The translations under genes were made by a program, and so were the position numbers. From Paenibacillus sp. DMB5 (GTDB lineage Bacteria; Bacillota; Bacilli; Paenibacillales; Paenibacillaceae), in assembly GCF_001517085.1 (NCBI RefSeq), contig NZ_LRAC01000155.1, positions 1 through 64,000 on the forward strand: a stretch of DNA of 64,000 nucleotides, written 5' to 3'. The notes beneath the pieces were generated by a model. The model did no database searches and was not told the DNA's origin. It saw nothing but the letters and a program-made list of their open reading frames with translations. Each line of letters begins with the position of its first letter. The stretch's first letter is position 1. Below are positions 27,433 through 35,726 of this stretch, piece by piece.

Positions 27433-29022
27433 TATCTGGAGACTGACGAAGCTGCAGCTGATCTCGACCTTTGGCCTCAATAAAGCCCTGCATACCAGGG
27501 ATGCAAAAGAGCGGCGCAAGCTGCTCCTGCTCAGCATCGCCATTCTGCTCGGTGTGCTGATGATTGCCGTTTTTTCGTTCGGTTACAGCTATGCAATGGC
27601 AACAGCTTTTGAGCAAATCGGCCGGTTAGATCTGCTCCTGGCTATTATGATGGCAGTCACTTCAGTTGTCGGGTTCTTCACCACGGTATATAAAGCGGGC
27701 GGTGTGCTGTTCAGCTATAAGGACTACGATCTGCTGATGTCACTGCCGGTGAAGACGAGCCATGTGGTGGCGAGCCGGGTGCTGCAGCTGTATGTGCTGA
27801 ATCTGTTTTTTACCGTGATGGTCATGCTGCCGGCGGGAGCAGTCTATGCGTTAAAAGTGCATCCGGAAGCGTATTACTATCTGCTTTTTGTGCCATTGCT
27901 GCTCTGTATCCCGTTAATCCCCATTATTGCAGCGACTGTAATCGGCGCACTGATCAGCTGGTTTTCCTCCCGGTTCCGGGCGAGCCGGATGATCAGCATG
28001 GTGTTGACTCTGCTGTTCGTGGTTGCGCTTATCCTGGGTTCATTCACACTGGACGGGAACGAGCCGGAGCTGGCTGATCTGGGAACAGGGCTGGCGGATT
28101 CGATATTCAAGCTATACCCGCTTACAGAGCTGTATGTGGATGCTGTGAGTGCATACCGGATGGATGCGTTTCTCTTGTTTATTTTGCTGTCCGTGCTCGC
28201 ATTTGTAGTGTTCTGCGCCGTACTCGGAACCCGCTATAAAGCGATTCATACCGGTCTGACGACCAGCCGGGCAGGCGGGAAATATACGATGCAGCCGCTC
28301 AAAGCCTCCACGCCTTTCAGGCCCTGTACCGCAAGGAGCTGCGCCGTTACTTCAGCTCTTCCAATTATGTGCTGAACACCGGGATTGGCATGGTGCTACT
28401 GCTCATCATGTCAATCTCCCTGCTGTTCACCAGTCCAGAGCAGCTTGGACAGCTGGCTGACATTCCGCAGCTGCAGCAGTATCTTAATACACTGGCGCCG
28501 CTGTTCGTGTCCTTATTCGTAGCTCTTAGCTGCACTACGTCCAGTTCGATTTCCCTGGAGGGCAACAATCTGTGGATTCTGCGGAGCTCTCCAGTGCCCA
28601 AGCACATTATTCTGCTCAGCAAGGTAGCGGTGAATCTGACCATTACTGTACCTATAACGGTTGTGAGCTGTGTGCTGCTGATGATCTCGCTGGGCACAGG
28701 CTGGGCAGACAGCCTGCTGCTGCTTGCGATCCCTGTCATTTATGCCTGCTATACCGCGTTGATGGGTATTATCGTTAACCTGAAGCTGCCCAAGCTGGAG
28801 TGGACGAATGAGGTCCAGGTTGTCAAGCAAAGTGCAGCAGTGCTGGTGGCAATGCTGCTGGGCTTCATAAGCCTGATTATTCCGGCCGGACTGTCGTTTG
28901 TGCTGACCAGTGTGGACGGCAGGGTAATTATGCTCGGGGCCGGGGTGATCCTGGCTGGAGTGAGTGCGGGGATGTACAGGTATGTTAAGGCGCAGGGAGA
29001 AGGATTATTTCTGAGGTTGTGA
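27425..29022 (+). pseudogene. ABC transporter permease (ABC-2-like), frameshifted
   Basis: A polytopic permease of about 532 residues partnered with the preceding ATPase. The first frame covers helices 1-6 (MVNIWRLTKLQLISTFGLNK.. to VLGTRYKAIH). It then degenerates from 28309 and stops at 28375. The other frame gives YRKELRRYFSSSNYVLNTG and the rest of the membrane helices up to 29022. Restoring a C in CACG at 28309-28312 joins them. The conserved YRKELRRYFSS motif in the second frame shows the break is not natural gene separation. It is probably functional if the indel is an error. Confidence 0.8.
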
Positions 29023-29088
29023 GAAGTAAAATGTCGCTTATCCAATAATACAGAGATCAATCATTTAATTCATATAAACAATATAAAA

Positions 29089-29129
29089 ACCGGTTCTGCT
29101 GTCCATGGGGGTAGACAGCAGAACCGGTT
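29089..29129. terminator. Bidirectional terminator between permease and ahpF
   Basis: AACCGGTTCTGCTGTC (29089-29104) pairs perfectly with GACAGCAGAACCGGTT (29114-29129). Converging genes flank it on both sides. Confidence 0.9.
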
Positions 29130-29144
29130 ATTTATAATGCCAGA

Positions 29145-30674
29145 TTAATTGCGGATCAGATAATCAAATGCTCCCAGGGCGGCAGTAGCGCCGGAGCCCA
29201 TGGAGATGATGATCTGCTTGAAAGGGCTGTTGGTGCAGTCGCCTGCAGCGAACACGCCCGGGATGCTGGTTGCACCATGGTTGTCGACGATGATCTCGCC
29301 GAAGCGGGTGCGTTCCAGTGTCTCGGCCAGCCAGTCGGTGTTCGGCACAAGGCCGATCTGGACGAATACACCTTCAAGCTCGACATGCTGCTCCGTACCC
29401 GTGTCACGTTCGATAAAGGTAATACCGTTCACCTTGTCGGTGCCCGTAATTTCCTTAGTCTGAACGTTTTTGTGCACGGTTACGTTAGGCAGGCTGTACA
29501 AACGCTGCTGGAGTACGGAGTCTGCCTTCAGCTCGGGCATAAATTCCAGAACGGTTACATGGCTGACGATACCCGCCAGGTCAATTGCCGCTTCGATACC
29601 GGAGTTGCCGCCGCCGATTACAGCGACATGCTTGCCGGTGAAGAGAGGGCCGTCACAGTGCGGGCAGTACGCCACGCCTTTATTCTTGAACTCGGCTTCG
29701 CCGGGAACACCCACATTGCGCCAGCGGGCGCCAGTGGAGAGAATGACCGTCTTGCTCTTCAGCACGGCGCCGTTCTCCAGCTCGATTTCGATGAGCTCCT
29801 TCTTCTCCAGGCGCTTGGCGCGCAGAGTCTTCATCACATCGACTTCGTATTCCTTAACATGCTCTTCCAGACTCGCAGCGAGCTTCGGACCTTCGGTGTA
29901 CTTCGTACCGATGAAGTTCTCAATGCCCATCGTCTCCATGACCTGGCCGCCGAAGCGCTCAGCGACAATACCGGTGCGGATCCCTTTACGGGCGGCATAG
30001 ATAGCCGCACTCGCGCCGGCAGGACCGCCGCCGACAACCAGCACATCAAACGGTGCCTTGTCGGATAATTCAGAAGCATCTGGTCCCGTACCCAGCTTGG
30101 CGAGGATTTCTTCAGCGGTCATCCGGCCGCTGCCAAAGAATTCGCCGTTCAGGTAGACGGACGGTACTGCCATAACATCCTTGCTCTCGACTTCGCTCTT
30201 GAAAGCGGCACCGTCGATCATAGTACTGGTTACGCCGCTGTTAAGTACGCTCATCAGGTTAAGCGCCTGCACCACATCCGGACAGTTATGGCAGGTCAGA
30301 CTGATGTAGGTCTCGAAGTGGTATTCACCCTTGAGGCCCTTGATCTGATCAATGGTCGCCTGCTCCGCCTTCGGAGCTCTGCCGCTTACTTGCAGCAGGG
30401 CAAGCACCAGCGAGGTGAACTCGTGGCCGAGCGGAACGCCGGCAAAGGTAACGCCGGTATCTTCACCCGGACGATTCACGCTGAAGCTTGGCGTGCGCGG
30501 AAGTGTGGTATGTTCTACTTTGATATTGGCCGACATTTCGGCCAGCTCATTCACCAGGGACAGCGTTTCTTGCGAAACGCTGTCGTCTCCGGCGCTGACC
30601 TTCAGCAGTACCTCGCCCTCCATGAGCTGAAGATACTGCGCTAACTGTGCTTTGATATCCGCATCAAGCGCCAT
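29145..30674 (-). CDS. ahpF: Alkyl hydroperoxide reductase subunit F
   Basis: A 509-residue flavoprotein disulfide reductase that passes electrons from NADH to AhpC. The N-terminal double-thioredoxin domain (1-200) has CHNCPD (first CxxC). The FAD domain has VVGGGPAGASAAIYAARKG. The second redox centre is CPHCDGP, and the NAD domain has AVIGGGNSGIEAA. Near the C terminus comes GVFAAGDCTNSPFKQ. It lies 14 bp after ahpC in one operon. AAGGAGCGG lies before the start. Confidence 0.96.
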   Translation of the reverse strand: MALDADIKAQLAQYLQLMEGEVLLKVSAGDDSVSQETLSLVNELAEMSANIKVEHTTLPRTPSFSVNRPGEDTGVTFAGVPLGHEFTSLVLALLQVSGRAPKAEQATIDQIKGLKGEYHFETYISLTCHNCPDVVQALNLMSVLNSGVTSTMIDGAAFKSEVESKDVMAVPSVYLNGEFFGSGRMTAEEILAKLGTGPDASELSDKAPFDVLVVGGGPAGASAAIYAARKGIRTGIVAERFGGQVMETMGIENFIGTKYTEGPKLAASLEEHVKEYEVDVMKTLRAKRLEKKELIEIELENGAVLKSKTVILSTGARWRNVGVPGEAEFKNKGVAYCPHCDGPLFTGKHVAVIGGGNSGIEAAIDLAGIVSHVTVLEFMPELKADSVLQQRLYSLPNVTVHKNVQTKEITGTDKVNGITFIERDTGTEQHVELEGVFVQIGLVPNTDWLAETLERTRFGEIIVDNHGATSIPGVFAAGDCTNSPFKQIIISMGSGATAALGAFDYLIRN

Positions 30675-30688
30675 GATTCATCCGCTCC

Positions 30689-31252
30689 TTAGATTTTGCC
30701 TACGAGGTCAAGGCTTGGTTTCAGGGTTGTGCCGCCTTCCTGCCATTTGGCCGGGCATACTTCACCTGGATTGTTGCGCACATACTGTGCAGCCTTGATC
30801 TTGTTGACCAGGATGCTGGCATCACGTCCGATGCCGTCAGCGTTAATTTCGACAGCCTGGATTACGCCGTCAGGGTCAATGATGAAGGTACCGCGGTCAG
30901 CCATGCCGGCTTCTTCAATCAGAACGTCGAAGTTGCGGGAGATGGTGTGGGAAGGGTCACCGATCATGATGTATGTGATTTTGCCGATGGCTTCGGAGCT
31001 GTCGTGCCATGCTTTATGTGTAAAGTGGGTATCAGTGGAAACAGAGTACACTTCAACACCCAGGCTCTTCAATGTTTCGTATTCGTTCTGCAGGTCTTCC
31101 AGCTCAGTAGGACATACGAAAGTGAAGTCTGCAGGGTAGAAGCAAACTACGCTCCATTTACCTTTAAAATCAGCTTCGGACACATCGATGAAGCTTCCAT
31201 TGTGGTAGGCGGATGCTTTGAACGGCAGTACTTCTTTTCCAATCAGGGACAT
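30689..31252 (-). CDS. ahpC: Alkyl hydroperoxide reductase subunit C (peroxiredoxin)
   Basis: A 187-residue 2-Cys peroxiredoxin that reduces H2O2, organic hydroperoxides and peroxynitrite. The peroxidatic cysteine is in FTFVCPTELEDL (about 47) and the resolving cysteine in GEVCPAKWQ (about 166). The start at 31252 follows TAGGAGG; the open frame continues 14 codons upstream without support. It is the first gene of ahpCF, behind a Fur/PerR-type box. Confidence 0.97.
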   Translation of the reverse strand: MSLIGKEVLPFKASAYHNGSFIDVSEADFKGKWSVVCFYPADFTFVCPTELEDLQNEYETLKSLGVEVYSVSTDTHFTHKAWHDSSEAIGKITYIMIGDPSHTISRNFDVLIEEAGMADRGTFIIDPDGVIQAVEINADGIGRDASILVNKIKAAQYVRNNPGEVCPAKWQEGGTTLKPSLDLVGKI

Positions 31253-31330
31253 ATTAATTTTCCTCCTAAAGTTGTGCCTGCATAAATGCGGCATTTTTTT
31301 TGAATTGCTATTTATATAGCATTTCTTTAT

Positions 31331-31367
31331 TGATAATTATTATCATCTAGAAATTATTATTTGTCAA
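31331..31367 (-). promoter_or_regulatory. ahpC promoter overlapped by a perfect Fur/PerR-type box
   Basis: On the minus strand TTGACA (31367-31362), a 17-bp spacer and GATAAT (31344-31339) form the promoter. TGATAATTATTATCA at 31331-31345 is an exact 7-1-7 palindrome covering the -10. The outer bases (TGA..TCA) match the Fur consensus rather than the PerR consensus TTA..TAA. ahpCF is classically a PerR target. Confidence 0.8.
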
Positions 31368-31601
31368 GTACGGGTTATTAATTTCACAAGTCGTTCATAT
31401 AGGGCAAGTACAACAATAATATACACGTGGAAATGGCTTCCCATACATGGGCACAGCGGTACAGAATGGAGTTAGTGTCGGTTAACATAGGTCAATGGGG
31501 GAGTATTAGAAAGTATTCGCAGATTCACAAATAAATTACCCTGCTGCCGCGCTGATGAATGTGTAAAAAGTATGAACATTGCCATTCTTAATAAACAGAG
31601 G

Positions 31602-31647
31602 AATTTCATGTGAAATTTCGAACAATCTTTCGCTGAGCTTCGTAATG
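31602..31647 (+). promoter_or_regulatory. Candidate ECF-type promoter and palindrome upstream of the sigma gene
   Basis: GAAC at 31620-31623 and CGTA at 31641-31644 are 17 bp apart, like the AAC..CGT core of ECF sigma promoters, and suggest autoregulation. The palindrome AATTTCATGTGAAATT (31602-31617) lies just upstream. The rest of 31368-31601 shows nothing I can name. Confidence 0.45.
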
Positions 31648-31676
31648 TAAGATGACAGAGCAGACGGAGGGGGAGA

Positions 31677-32240
31677 ATGATTAGCGACAGACAGCTTATA
31701 GAAAGCTACAGATTAGGTCAGCAGGAGGCTCTTGAATGTCTGATCAACAGGTACAGGGATGATTTATTCCGGTTTTGCTATCATCTTTCCCTGGAAAAGC
31801 AGGAGGCAGAAGACCTGTTTCAGGAGGTGTGGGTGCGTGTACTCCGTAAGCTGGAGAAGTATGATCCGGAGCGGCCGTTTAAGGCCTGGCTGTTCCAGGT
31901 GACCCTTAATATACATAAAGACCGGTACCGGAAATGGAAAAAGCTCCGTGAGCGCCTGGCGCTGGCCTGGACCGACGAAAGCAGCAGGTTTAAGGAAACC
32001 GGGGATGCTGTGCCGTTAACAGAAGATTTTTTGATGAAAAAGGAAGAGGTTCTGTACCTTGAGCAATGCCTGCGAACACTGCCCAAGCGATATCTTGCTC
32101 CATTAGTATTGTTTTATTATGAAGAATTCAGCTATGAAAGTATCGGAGAAGTGCTGGATGTTCCGCTGGGGACGGTAAAGTCCAGGCTGAATCAGGGAAA
32201 AAAGCTGCTTAAAGCAGCGATGGGGGAGCGGAGAGAGTGA
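31677..32240 (+). CDS. ECF-type RNA polymerase sigma factor
   Basis: A 187-residue sigma-70 family member. Region 2 (about 12-80) contains EAEDLFQEVWVRVLRKL (core and -10 binding). Region 4 (about 125-185) contains LPKRYLAPLVLFYYEEFSYESIGEVLDVPLGTVKSRLNQGKKLL. Regions 1.1 and 3 are absent, as in ECF factors. GGAGGGGGAG precedes the start. The next gene overlaps by 4 bp and encodes a small membrane protein, fitting a sigma/anti-sigma pair sensing envelope stress; that function is inferred. Confidence 0.9.
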   Translation: MISDRQLIESYRLGQQEALECLINRYRDDLFRFCYHLSLEKQEAEDLFQEVWVRVLRKLEKYDPERPFKAWLFQVTLNIHKDRYRKWKKLRERLALAWTDESSRFKETGDAVPLTEDFLMKKEEVLYLEQCLRTLPKRYLAPLVLFYYEEFSYESIGEVLDVPLGTVKSRLNQGKKLLKAAMGERRE

Positions 32241-32545
32241 ACGAGCCAATGGACAATGAGCAGCTGTTAAAAGAATACTTCAACACTCCGGTAGCCGCGC
32301 CGCCTTATATAGTCGCCAGTACTACTCGGAAGATTGACGAAAGTCAGCCTCTCGGCTTATTGATGAGTGCAGTTGCAATAAATATGATTGTAACGCTAAT
32401 TCTCGCGTTTATTCTGCTGGCCGCACCGCTCTTGCTGCTCTGGAAAATAGGGATGCTGCTGGTCTTTACATTGTTTCAGGCCATTGCCGTAGCGCTGCTG
32501 GTTTATAACATATCGTCGAGCTCTTTGGAGACCTCGGCGAATTAG
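32237..32545 (+). CDS. Small membrane protein, possible anti-sigma factor
   Basis: A 102-residue protein starting at GTG, overlapping the sigma stop (GTGA). A soluble N-terminal segment of about 38 residues (MDNEQLLKEYFNTPVAAPPYIVASTTRKI) is followed by two membrane helices (about 40-64 and 67-93). This layout and the coupling to an ECF gene suggest an anti-sigma factor that holds the sigma factor at the membrane. It lacks the zinc-binding HxxxCxxC motif of classical ZAS proteins, so the role is tentative. Confidence 0.7.
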   Translation: MNEPMDNEQLLKEYFNTPVAAPPYIVASTTRKIDESQPLGLLMSAVAINMIVTLILAFILLAAPLLLLWKIGMLLVFTLFQAIAVALLVYNISSSSLETSAN

Positions 32546-32580
32546 ATTAAGGAACAATACCATCTCCGGAAAGGAGCATT

Positions 32581-32964
32581 ATGAAAAACCGGATAGGGCT
32601 GGAAAAATGGATTTTTTGTTTGCTGACGGCAATTGTTGTATTGGGGTTTGGCGCTTTTTTTGTTGTAATGGCTCCTTCTATAAAAGAAGTATTTGAGGAT
32701 GATTATGGCTGGCTCACCGTGATTGCAGGGCTTATGCTGCTGTATTTAGCTTTAAATGTGCTGATTGCTGTGTTCATCTATAAGGATGCCTCCAGGAGGA
32801 AAATGAATCCCTGGCTGTGGATGCTGGCCGTCATCTATATTCCCAATTTTATCGGACTGCTGCTGTATCTGTTTGCCCGCAGACGGCAGCATACTGCCGC
32901 ACCGGCTGATCCGGGGAGCAATTTGGTACAGTGTCCTCATTGCGGTAACTTAATTCACCCATAA
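32581..32964 (+). CDS. PLDc_N-type membrane protein with C-terminal zinc-ribbon half
   Basis: A 127-residue protein with three membrane helices (about 10-32, 44-67 and 80-100). The segment FIYKDASRRKMNPWLWMLAVIYIPNFIGLLLYLFARR is the phospholipase-D-nuclease N-terminal (PLDc_N) signature; there is no catalytic PLD domain. The C terminus ends in CPHCG, half of a zinc ribbon, which might pair in a dimer. It lies in the sigma operon after a 35-bp gap. Envelope function is inferred. Confidence 0.75.
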   Translation: MKNRIGLEKWIFCLLTAIVVLGFGAFFVVMAPSIKEVFEDDYGWLTVIAGLMLLYLALNVLIAVFIYKDASRRKMNPWLWMLAVIYIPNFIGLLLYLFARRRQHTAAPADPGSNLVQCPHCGNLIHP

Positions 32965-32967
32965 GGA

Positions 32968-33360
32968 GTGTCAAGAGTGATGAATAAGAAATGGATTGTT
33001 CCGGGAGTGCTGGTACTGATGCTGGCAATGCTGCTTACCGCCTGTGAAAAGAAAATAATGTACGTGGGTTCGGATTTCGGCTCTAAAGTTAAGGCTTCGT
33101 ATAAGCTGTTCACCGGAACAGATGTGAAGAAGGTTAAGCTGAAAAGCGGGGAGACGCTTGTGGTGGACTATAAGTCTAAGGTGGAAAAAGGGGAGCTGAC
33201 GATAAAGCTATACGATCCCGATGGCCAGCTGGTCAAGGAACTGGAAACGGGCGGGTCAGGAAGCGAGGAGATTGAAGCAGACAAGGATGGAAAGTATAAG
33301 TTTGAAATCACGGGGAAAGGCGCCAAGGGCAGCTATGAAATTAAGTACAGCACTGATTAA
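32968..33360 (+). CDS. Small lipoprotein of the ECF operon
   Basis: A protein of about 126-130 residues. A type II signal peptide ends at the lipobox LLTAC (Cys26 counted from the GTG at 32968; ATG at 32980 is also possible, and AAGGAG suits a start between). The mature part is charged and beta-rich (KLKSGETLVVDYKSKVEKGELTIKLYDPDG) and resembles a small C2-like or bacterial pre-peptidase-like sandwich. It is attached to the outer face of the membrane. I do not recognise a named family. Last gene of the sigma operon. Confidence 0.75.
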   Translation: MSRVMNKKWIVPGVLVLMLAMLLTACEKKIMYVGSDFGSKVKASYKLFTGTDVKKVKLKSGETLVVDYKSKVEKGELTIKLYDPDGQLVKELETGGSGSEEIEADKDGKYKFEITGKGAKGSYEIKYSTD

Positions 33361-33393
33361 TACAGGTACAGGTGGGCCTTGAAAATGAAAATA

Positions 33394-33442
33394 AAACAGC
33401 GACTGCCAGGGACAGAACAAAGTCACTGGCAGTCGCTGTTTA
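33394..33442. terminator. Bidirectional terminator between lipoprotein and yidC
   Basis: AAACAGCGACTGCCAG (33394-33409) pairs with CTGGCAGTCGCTGTTT (33426-33441), a 16-bp stem. Both flanking genes converge on it. Confidence 0.9.
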
Positions 33443-33463
33443 TATTAAATAATCTTTACCCGT

Positions 33464-34305
33464 CTATAAATCTTCTGCACCGGCAGGCTGATTTTTACTT
33501 GCTGCATTTGGCTTAGTATACAGTTTATTCAGAATGACCGTTTGCACGATAATGAACATGCCGCCAACAGCCCAATATAGCGGTAACGCTGCGGGCATCT
33601 GAAAAGAAAATATACCCATCATCACCGGTGACAACCATCCGAGGAACGCCATTTGGTTATTTTGATTTTGCTGAATCTGCGCTGAAGCGGATTGAGACAC
33701 GCGGAACTGAACGTAGTATACCGCAGCGGCAATAAGCGGCAATATCATATCCGTTGTCCCAAGGTTAAACCACAGAAAATCGTGAGCTGCAATCTCCGGG
33801 GTACGACGAATGGCATAATAAAATGCAAGCGTAATCGGCCATTGAAGGAGCATCGGTAAACACCCCATGTTCAGGGGATTAAATTGATGCTTTTGGTACA
33901 GCTGCAGCATTTCGGCCTGCTGCTGTTTTTTGCATCCACGCTACTAGCGTTCTTATACTTCTCGTTAAGTGCAGTTAAATCCGGCTGCAGGACGGCCATC
34001 TTTTCTTTCATGTCCGTTTGCTTTCTGGCTTGATTCATCATGAGCGGCATGATCGCAAGTCTGACGATGAAGGTCATCAGCACGATCGATAATCCGTAGT
34101 TTCCGTGAAGTGCATCCGCAAGGAATTTGATCATGACCGAAAAGGGATAAATCAAAAAGTGATTAAATATCCCTGCTGAATCAGCATTAATCGGGTCTGA
34201 CGGGGATGCCGCCGAACATCCGCTGAGCACAATGACCGGAAGAACTCCAATTAGCATGACGAGAATGGGCTTGGCCCATTTTTGAAGCAATACAATCTTT
34301 TTCAT
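33464..34305 (-). pseudogene. yidC: Membrane protein insertase YidC/OxaA (lipoprotein type), frameshifted
   Basis: A YidC/Oxa1/Alb3 insertase of about 280 residues, which places proteins in the membrane with or without Sec. A lipobox VLSGC (Cys30) marks the Gram-positive lipoprotein form. Frame one covers the signal, LADALHGNYGLSIVLMTFIVRLAIMPLMMNQ and the coiled linker. It fails after VDAKN, while frame two gives AEMLQLYQKHQFNPLNMGCLPMLLQWPI and the remaining helices. One A is missing from a run (six Ts at 33926-33931 on the plus strand). The start at 34305 follows GGGAGG. It is not beside rnpA, so it is probably a second YidC paralogue. Confidence 0.85.
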
Positions 34306-34336
34306 CGTTATCCTCCCTGATTGAATGAATGAAATA

Positions 34337-34585
34337 TCAATGTGGGGAAGGATAATTGTCGTCTTCATCAGGGGCTTTTCTTCGTCTGGCGATACGTATG
34401 ATCCACCGCTGAATACTGCTTACCTGCGGCAGTCTGACAGCTGCATACCAGGCTGAACCGGCTGCAGCAGTTTCATGATCCCAGTGTATCTTTTGTGCAG
34501 AAAAACAGGCGAATGGAAGTAACACTAAGGAAGAGAAGAGGGCAATTGAGAATGCCAATTGGATCAAGTCATAAAAATGCTCCAG
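34337..34585 (-). CDS. Small membrane protein upstream of yidC
   Basis: About 82 residues if it begins at the CTG at 34585, which has GGAGG nine bases upstream; a TTG at 34567 is the alternative. No in-frame ATG exists. One hydrophobic helix (LAFSIALFSSLVLLPFACF) is followed by a basic, proline-ended tail (RIARRRKAPDEDDNYPSPH). It lies 31 bp before yidC on the same strand, so it is probably co-transcribed. I do not recognise the family, and the non-ATG start makes it uncertain. Confidence 0.45.
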   Translation of the reverse strand: MEHFYDLIQLAFSIALFSSLVLLPFACFSAQKIHWDHETAAAGSAWYAAVRLPQVSSIQRWIIRIARRRKAPDEDDNYPSPH

Positions 34586-34661
34586 TCAGGTTCACCTCCG
34601 CATGAGCCGTATGGGAATAATTTGAATAATGATCATACGTCAGAGTAACTGCGTGGTTTCA

Positions 34662-34852
34662 TATGTTATTTATATGTAATAATTAATAACATAAATTAAG
34701 GAATTTTAAATTTTAAGCTTGCAAAGTGCTTATTCCTTGCTATAATTATGGATAAATCAGAGGAGTGAATAACCGAACTAGTAAAACCATGTAATATAAA
34801 GTAACACAATGTCTTGTTTATATTTTTTTAATCTCAAAAAAGAACAACGTTC
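34662..34852. promoter_or_regulatory. AT-rich upstream region of iclR with two inverted repeats
   Basis: TATGTTATT (34662-34670) pairs with AATAACATA (34685-34693). Nearer the gene, GAACAACGTTC (34842-34852) is a short palindrome, followed by further GAAC half-sites. IclR regulators bind GGAAC-like inverted repeats, so the second site is a candidate autoregulatory operator. Confidence 0.4.
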
Positions 34853-34893
34853 CGCAAATAAGAACAATAGAACCAAGAGAGAGGTGGTTGCTG

Positions 34894-35700
34894 ATGGAAT
34901 CAGAATCTAAGCCAAAAAAGAAGCCCAAGCTGGAGACGGCGCACCGGATGCTGTTGCTGCTCGAATGTTTCACTGATGCCAAGCCGGAATGGGGAGTAAC
35001 AGAACTGAGCGAGGAGCTGGACTGTTATAAAAGTGTGGTTCACCGCATGCTCTCCACTCTGGAGGAGCGCGGATATGTTACCCAGAATCCAGTGAATAAA
35101 AAATATTCCCTTGGTCTAAAGCTGTTCGAACTGGGAATGGTAGTAGCCCGCGGTATGAATCTTCGTACCTTGGCCAAGCCGGAGCTGAAAACGCTGGCTG
35201 AACAGACTGGAGAATCCGTGCTGTTGACGGTAGTGGACGGACACTCAGGCGTATGTATTGAGAAGTTCGAGAGTCACGAGTCGATCAAGTCAACCTCCCA
35301 GCTCGGAAAGAGAGTGCCGCTCTACGGCGGAGCCCCGACCAAGCTGCTTATGGCCTTTTTACCGGAGCCGGAGCAGGAGGAGATCATTGCCGCCGGCCTC
35401 CAAGCATTTTCTCCTTTTACGGAGACCGACCCGGACATCCTCCGCGAAGCCCTCGCTCAAATCCGCAAGCAGGACTACAGCTGGACTTTTCAGGAAGTGG
35501 ATATGGGCTCGGTAGGCATCGCCTTTCCTGTAAGAAATCATGAGAACCAGGTTGTGGCCTCGATATCCGTGCTTGGCCCCCAGTTCCGGATGGAGGACAA
35601 GATGGAGAAATGTCATGAATGTTGCAGACAGGCTGCCCAGACAATTTCCTTGAAGTTAGGCTCCAAGTGGGTTTATGAAGCCCGGATCGCGGAAGTTTAG
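34894..35700 (+). CDS. IclR family transcriptional regulator
   Basis: A 268-residue regulator. The N-terminal winged helix (about 10-75) includes WGVTELSEELDCYKSVVHRMLSTLEERGYV. The C-terminal IclR effector domain (about 90-265) includes TGESVLLTVVDGHSGVCIEKFESHESIK and VGIAFPVRNHENQVVASISVLGP. The ATG at 34894 follows GAGAGGTGG. It leads a same-strand series of transporter and nucleoside enzyme genes, starting 26 bp upstream of the first permease, so it probably senses a nucleoside or base and controls the series. Confidence 0.9.
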   Translation: MESESKPKKKPKLETAHRMLLLLECFTDAKPEWGVTELSEELDCYKSVVHRMLSTLEERGYVTQNPVNKKYSLGLKLFELGMVVARGMNLRTLAKPELKTLAEQTGESVLLTVVDGHSGVCIEKFESHESIKSTSQLGKRVPLYGGAPTKLLMAFLPEPEQEEIIAAGLQAFSPFTETDPDILREALAQIRKQDYSWTFQEVDMGSVGIAFPVRNHENQVVASISVLGPQFRMEDKMEKCHECCRQAAQTISLKLGSKWVYEARIAEV

Positions 35701-35726
35701 AACTGCTCCCGGAGGAAGGAGGACAT

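Noticed and set aside
29834..30079. Small minus-strand frame within ahpF
   Set aside because: It is an out-of-frame shadow of the FAD-binding region of ahpF.
34842..34852. A riboswitch in front of the nucleoside cluster
   Set aside because: I looked for purine-type and related conserved cores upstream of iclR and the first permease and saw none, only short DNA palindromes.
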